Below are positions 31,199 through 32,411 of a stretch of DNA of 32,411 bases, piece by piece (the stretch's first letter is position 1; the number at the start of each line of letters is the position of its first letter). The notes under the pieces were generated by a model. The model saw nothing but the letters and a program-made list of their open reading frames with translations, had not been told where the DNA came from and did no database searches. A program made the translations under genes and the position numbers. Source of the stretch: Acidobacteriota bacterium (GTDB lineage Bacteria; Actinomycetota; Acidimicrobiia; Acidimicrobiales; RAAP-2); assembly GCA_028873575.1 (NCBI GenBank), contig JAGWHY010000015.1:1-32411 (forward strand), read 5' to 3'.

Positions 31199-32411
31199 GC
31201 CAAGGGTGGCGTGATCGGGTCCGCGAGACCGCTCGACGGAGCGGTGTCGACGTAGCGAAGTACGGCGAGGACGGCGACACGTTGGTCGAAGTGCTTCTCG
31301 CCCTCATCGTCATGAGCGTCACGGTCGTGAGTCTGTTATTGGCGTTTTCGACCGCCTTCACGGCCTCGGCGACCCACCGCAACTTGGCGGTCACCGACAC
31401 GGTGCTGCGTAGCGTTAATGAGCAGGTCTACTCCGCGTTCCAACAGACCACGTCGAACGTGTACGCGGCCTGCCCCACGGCCACGGCGTCGTACTACAAC
31501 TCGGTCCTGGCGAGCGCCCTGACGCCGCCCGCGCCGTACGACACCACCTACAGCGGCTCGATCACCGACGTCGCGTACTGGAGCGGTTCGAACTTCTCAC
31601 TCACCTCGAGCACGTGCACGTCCGGCGCGACCGTTCCCGAGCAACTGACCTTGAGCGTGAGCGGACCCCGAGGAGCCAGTGAGTCGACGGTCTTCGTCGT
31701 GTCGGGTTCGGGGCAGATTATCGTCGCGCCCTCAGCGCAACTAAACGCCCCCAGTATTTCGAGCGTCGCGGCCCCGACCGGAACTTCCGGTGTGCTGGCC
31801 GTCACCTATACCGCGTCGTCGAACGCCCCCGCGGCCCAGACGTACACCGCGACGGCGTGCCTCGACGCTGCCATGACGTTGAAGTGCGTGTCCGACGCCT
31901 CGTATCAATCAGGGTCAGGGATCGACGGACTCATCCCGGGTACGACGTACTACTTGACCGTGACGGCCGACGCGTCGACGGGTTACCTGCCCGCGACCTC
32001 GACGGTCACGTCGTCGACCTCGAGCGGTACGGCGACGTCGCCGACGGTGGCCTCAGTACTGCCCTCGTCGAGCACCGTGGGTGCCCTGGTCATCAGCTAC
32101 GTCGGTCTCACGAGTCCGCCGTCCGGCCAGACGTACTCGGTCCAGGCGTGCACCGACAGTGCCATGACCTTGGGCTGCGTGTCCGAGAGCAACTTCACCT
32201 CCGGCAGTTCTCTCACGGGTCTATCGGCCGGCACGAGGTACTACGTCGTGGTCACCGCCAACGCGAACGGCTCGAATCCCGCGACGTCGTCGGTCGTCGC
32301 GTCGCCGGCCGTGATGGCGACGGTGCAGCTGAGCGCGCCGAGCTCGCTCAGCGCCTCGTCGTCGACGACGTCGGCCGGCGCCGTGGACGTCGCCTTCGCC
32401 GCACCGACGAA
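31195..32411 (+). CDS. prepilin-like protein with tandem FN3-like repeats (3' end outside window)
   Basis: GTG at 31195 overlaps the previous stop by 4 bp, and the frame stays open to the window end (at least 405 residues). The N-terminus is a prepilin signal: a basic leader ending YGEDG, then DTLVEVLLALIVMSVTVVSLLLAF. Predicted cleavage is G27|D28 with Glu32 at +5; Asp at +1 is unusual but the GDTLVE form is seen in actinobacterial minor pilins. After a pilin-like head (to about 180) come repeats of 97-99 residues with fibronectin-III-like features (GTTYYLTVTADA, GTRYYVVVTANA). Each complete repeat has the Cys pair AC-x-D-x-AMTL-x-CVS. It is probably an elongated surface or tip protein of the same filament as the preceding gene product. 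The C-terminus is unseen. Confidence 0.75.
   Translation, partial: MSQGWRDRVRETARRSGVDVAKYGEDGDTLVEVLLALIVMSVTVVSLLLAFSTAFTASATHRNLAVTDTVLRSVNEQVYSAFQQTTSNVYAACPTATASYYNSVLASALTPPAPYDTTYSGSITDVAYWSGSNFSLTSSTCTSGATVPEQLTLSVSGPRGASESTVFVVSGSGQIIVAPSAQLNAPSISSVAAPTGTSGVLAVTYTASSNAPAAQTYTATACLDAAMTLKCVSDASYQSGSGIDGLIPGTTYYLTVTADASTGYLPATSTVTSSTSSGTATSPTVASVLPSSSTVGALVISYVGLTSPPSGQTYSVQACTDSAMTLGCVSESNFTSGSSLTGLSAGTRYYVVVTANANGSNPATSSVVASPAVMATVQLSAPSSLSASSSTTSAGAVDVAFAAPT
31747..32411 (+). repeat. tandem FN3-like coding repeats
   Basis: Repeat units begin at about 31747 (APSISSVAAP), 32038 (SPTVASVLPS) and 32335 (APSSLSASSS), spaced 97 and 99 codons. Units 1 and 2 share the ACLDAAMTLKCVS/ACTDSAMTLGCVS segment and the GLxxGTxYYxxVTA strand. 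The third is cut by the window end. The DNA copies are diverged, so the duplication is old and not a recent expansion. Confidence 0.7.

Noticed and set aside
1-32411. CRISPR array, insertion sequence, prophage or integrase
   Set aside because: No regularly spaced short repeats, transposase or integrase motifs, or flanking terminal repeats were seen anywhere in the window.

Overview
The window is a 32.4 kb stretch of a high-GC bacterial chromosome. A DinB/maleylpyruvate-isomerase-type (mycothiol-dependent-like) protein, leaderless-looking promoters, frequent GTG starts and the gene order tig-clpP-clpX-folC-ndk-mreBCD-PBP2-rne-rplU-rpmA-obg-proB-proA point to Actinomycetota. The class Acidimicrobiia is my best guess, inferred from gene order and protein style and not proven. 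Nearly all of the window is coding, with many 1-11 bp gene overlaps. I see no insertion sequence, phage gene or CRISPR array.

Layout. (1) 1-1350: the 3' part of a PAS/histidine kinase/receiver hybrid, followed on the opposite strand by tRNA-Pro(UGG). (2) 1533-14560, plus strand: a DinB-like enzyme; protein quality control (tig, clpP, clpX); folC and ndk; the rod-shape genes mreB-mreC-mreD-PBP2; then a 285 bp leader, an RNase E/G, and ribosomal proteins L21 and L27, closed by a strong intrinsic terminator. (3) 14623-17587, minus strand: HU, then an ABC-2 exporter (ATPase and two permeases). (4) 17794-25930, plus strand: a class-III aminotransferase, obg, proB, proA, and a tightly overlapping trio of MoxR AAA ATPase, CoxE-like VWA protein and histidine phosphatase. 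(5) 25931-26400: the largest gene-free stretch, AT-rich with several hairpins. (6) 26401-end: a type IV pilus/type II secretion-like operon with an assembly ATPase, a platform protein and two large prepilin-like proteins. One prepilin is fused to a TadG-like beta-solenoid domain. The other carries tandem FN3-like repeats and runs off the window.

How the genes work together. Region 2 joins co-translational folding and degradation of proteins, folate and nucleotide metabolism, elongasome cell-wall growth, and RNA/ribosome functions. obg-proB-proA is a conserved actinobacterial block, but here it continues into MoxR/VWA genes instead of the usual nadD-rsfS. The final operon probably builds a surface filament or pseudopilus with large adhesin-like tips. 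It is the most interesting part of the window.

A recurring signal is a TANNNT -10 box ending 6-10 bp before a start codon that lacks a usable Shine-Dalgarno (tig, ndk, rplU, the aminotransferase, obg, proA), which suggests leaderless or near-leaderless mRNAs. All assignments come from reading motifs by eye; no database search was run.
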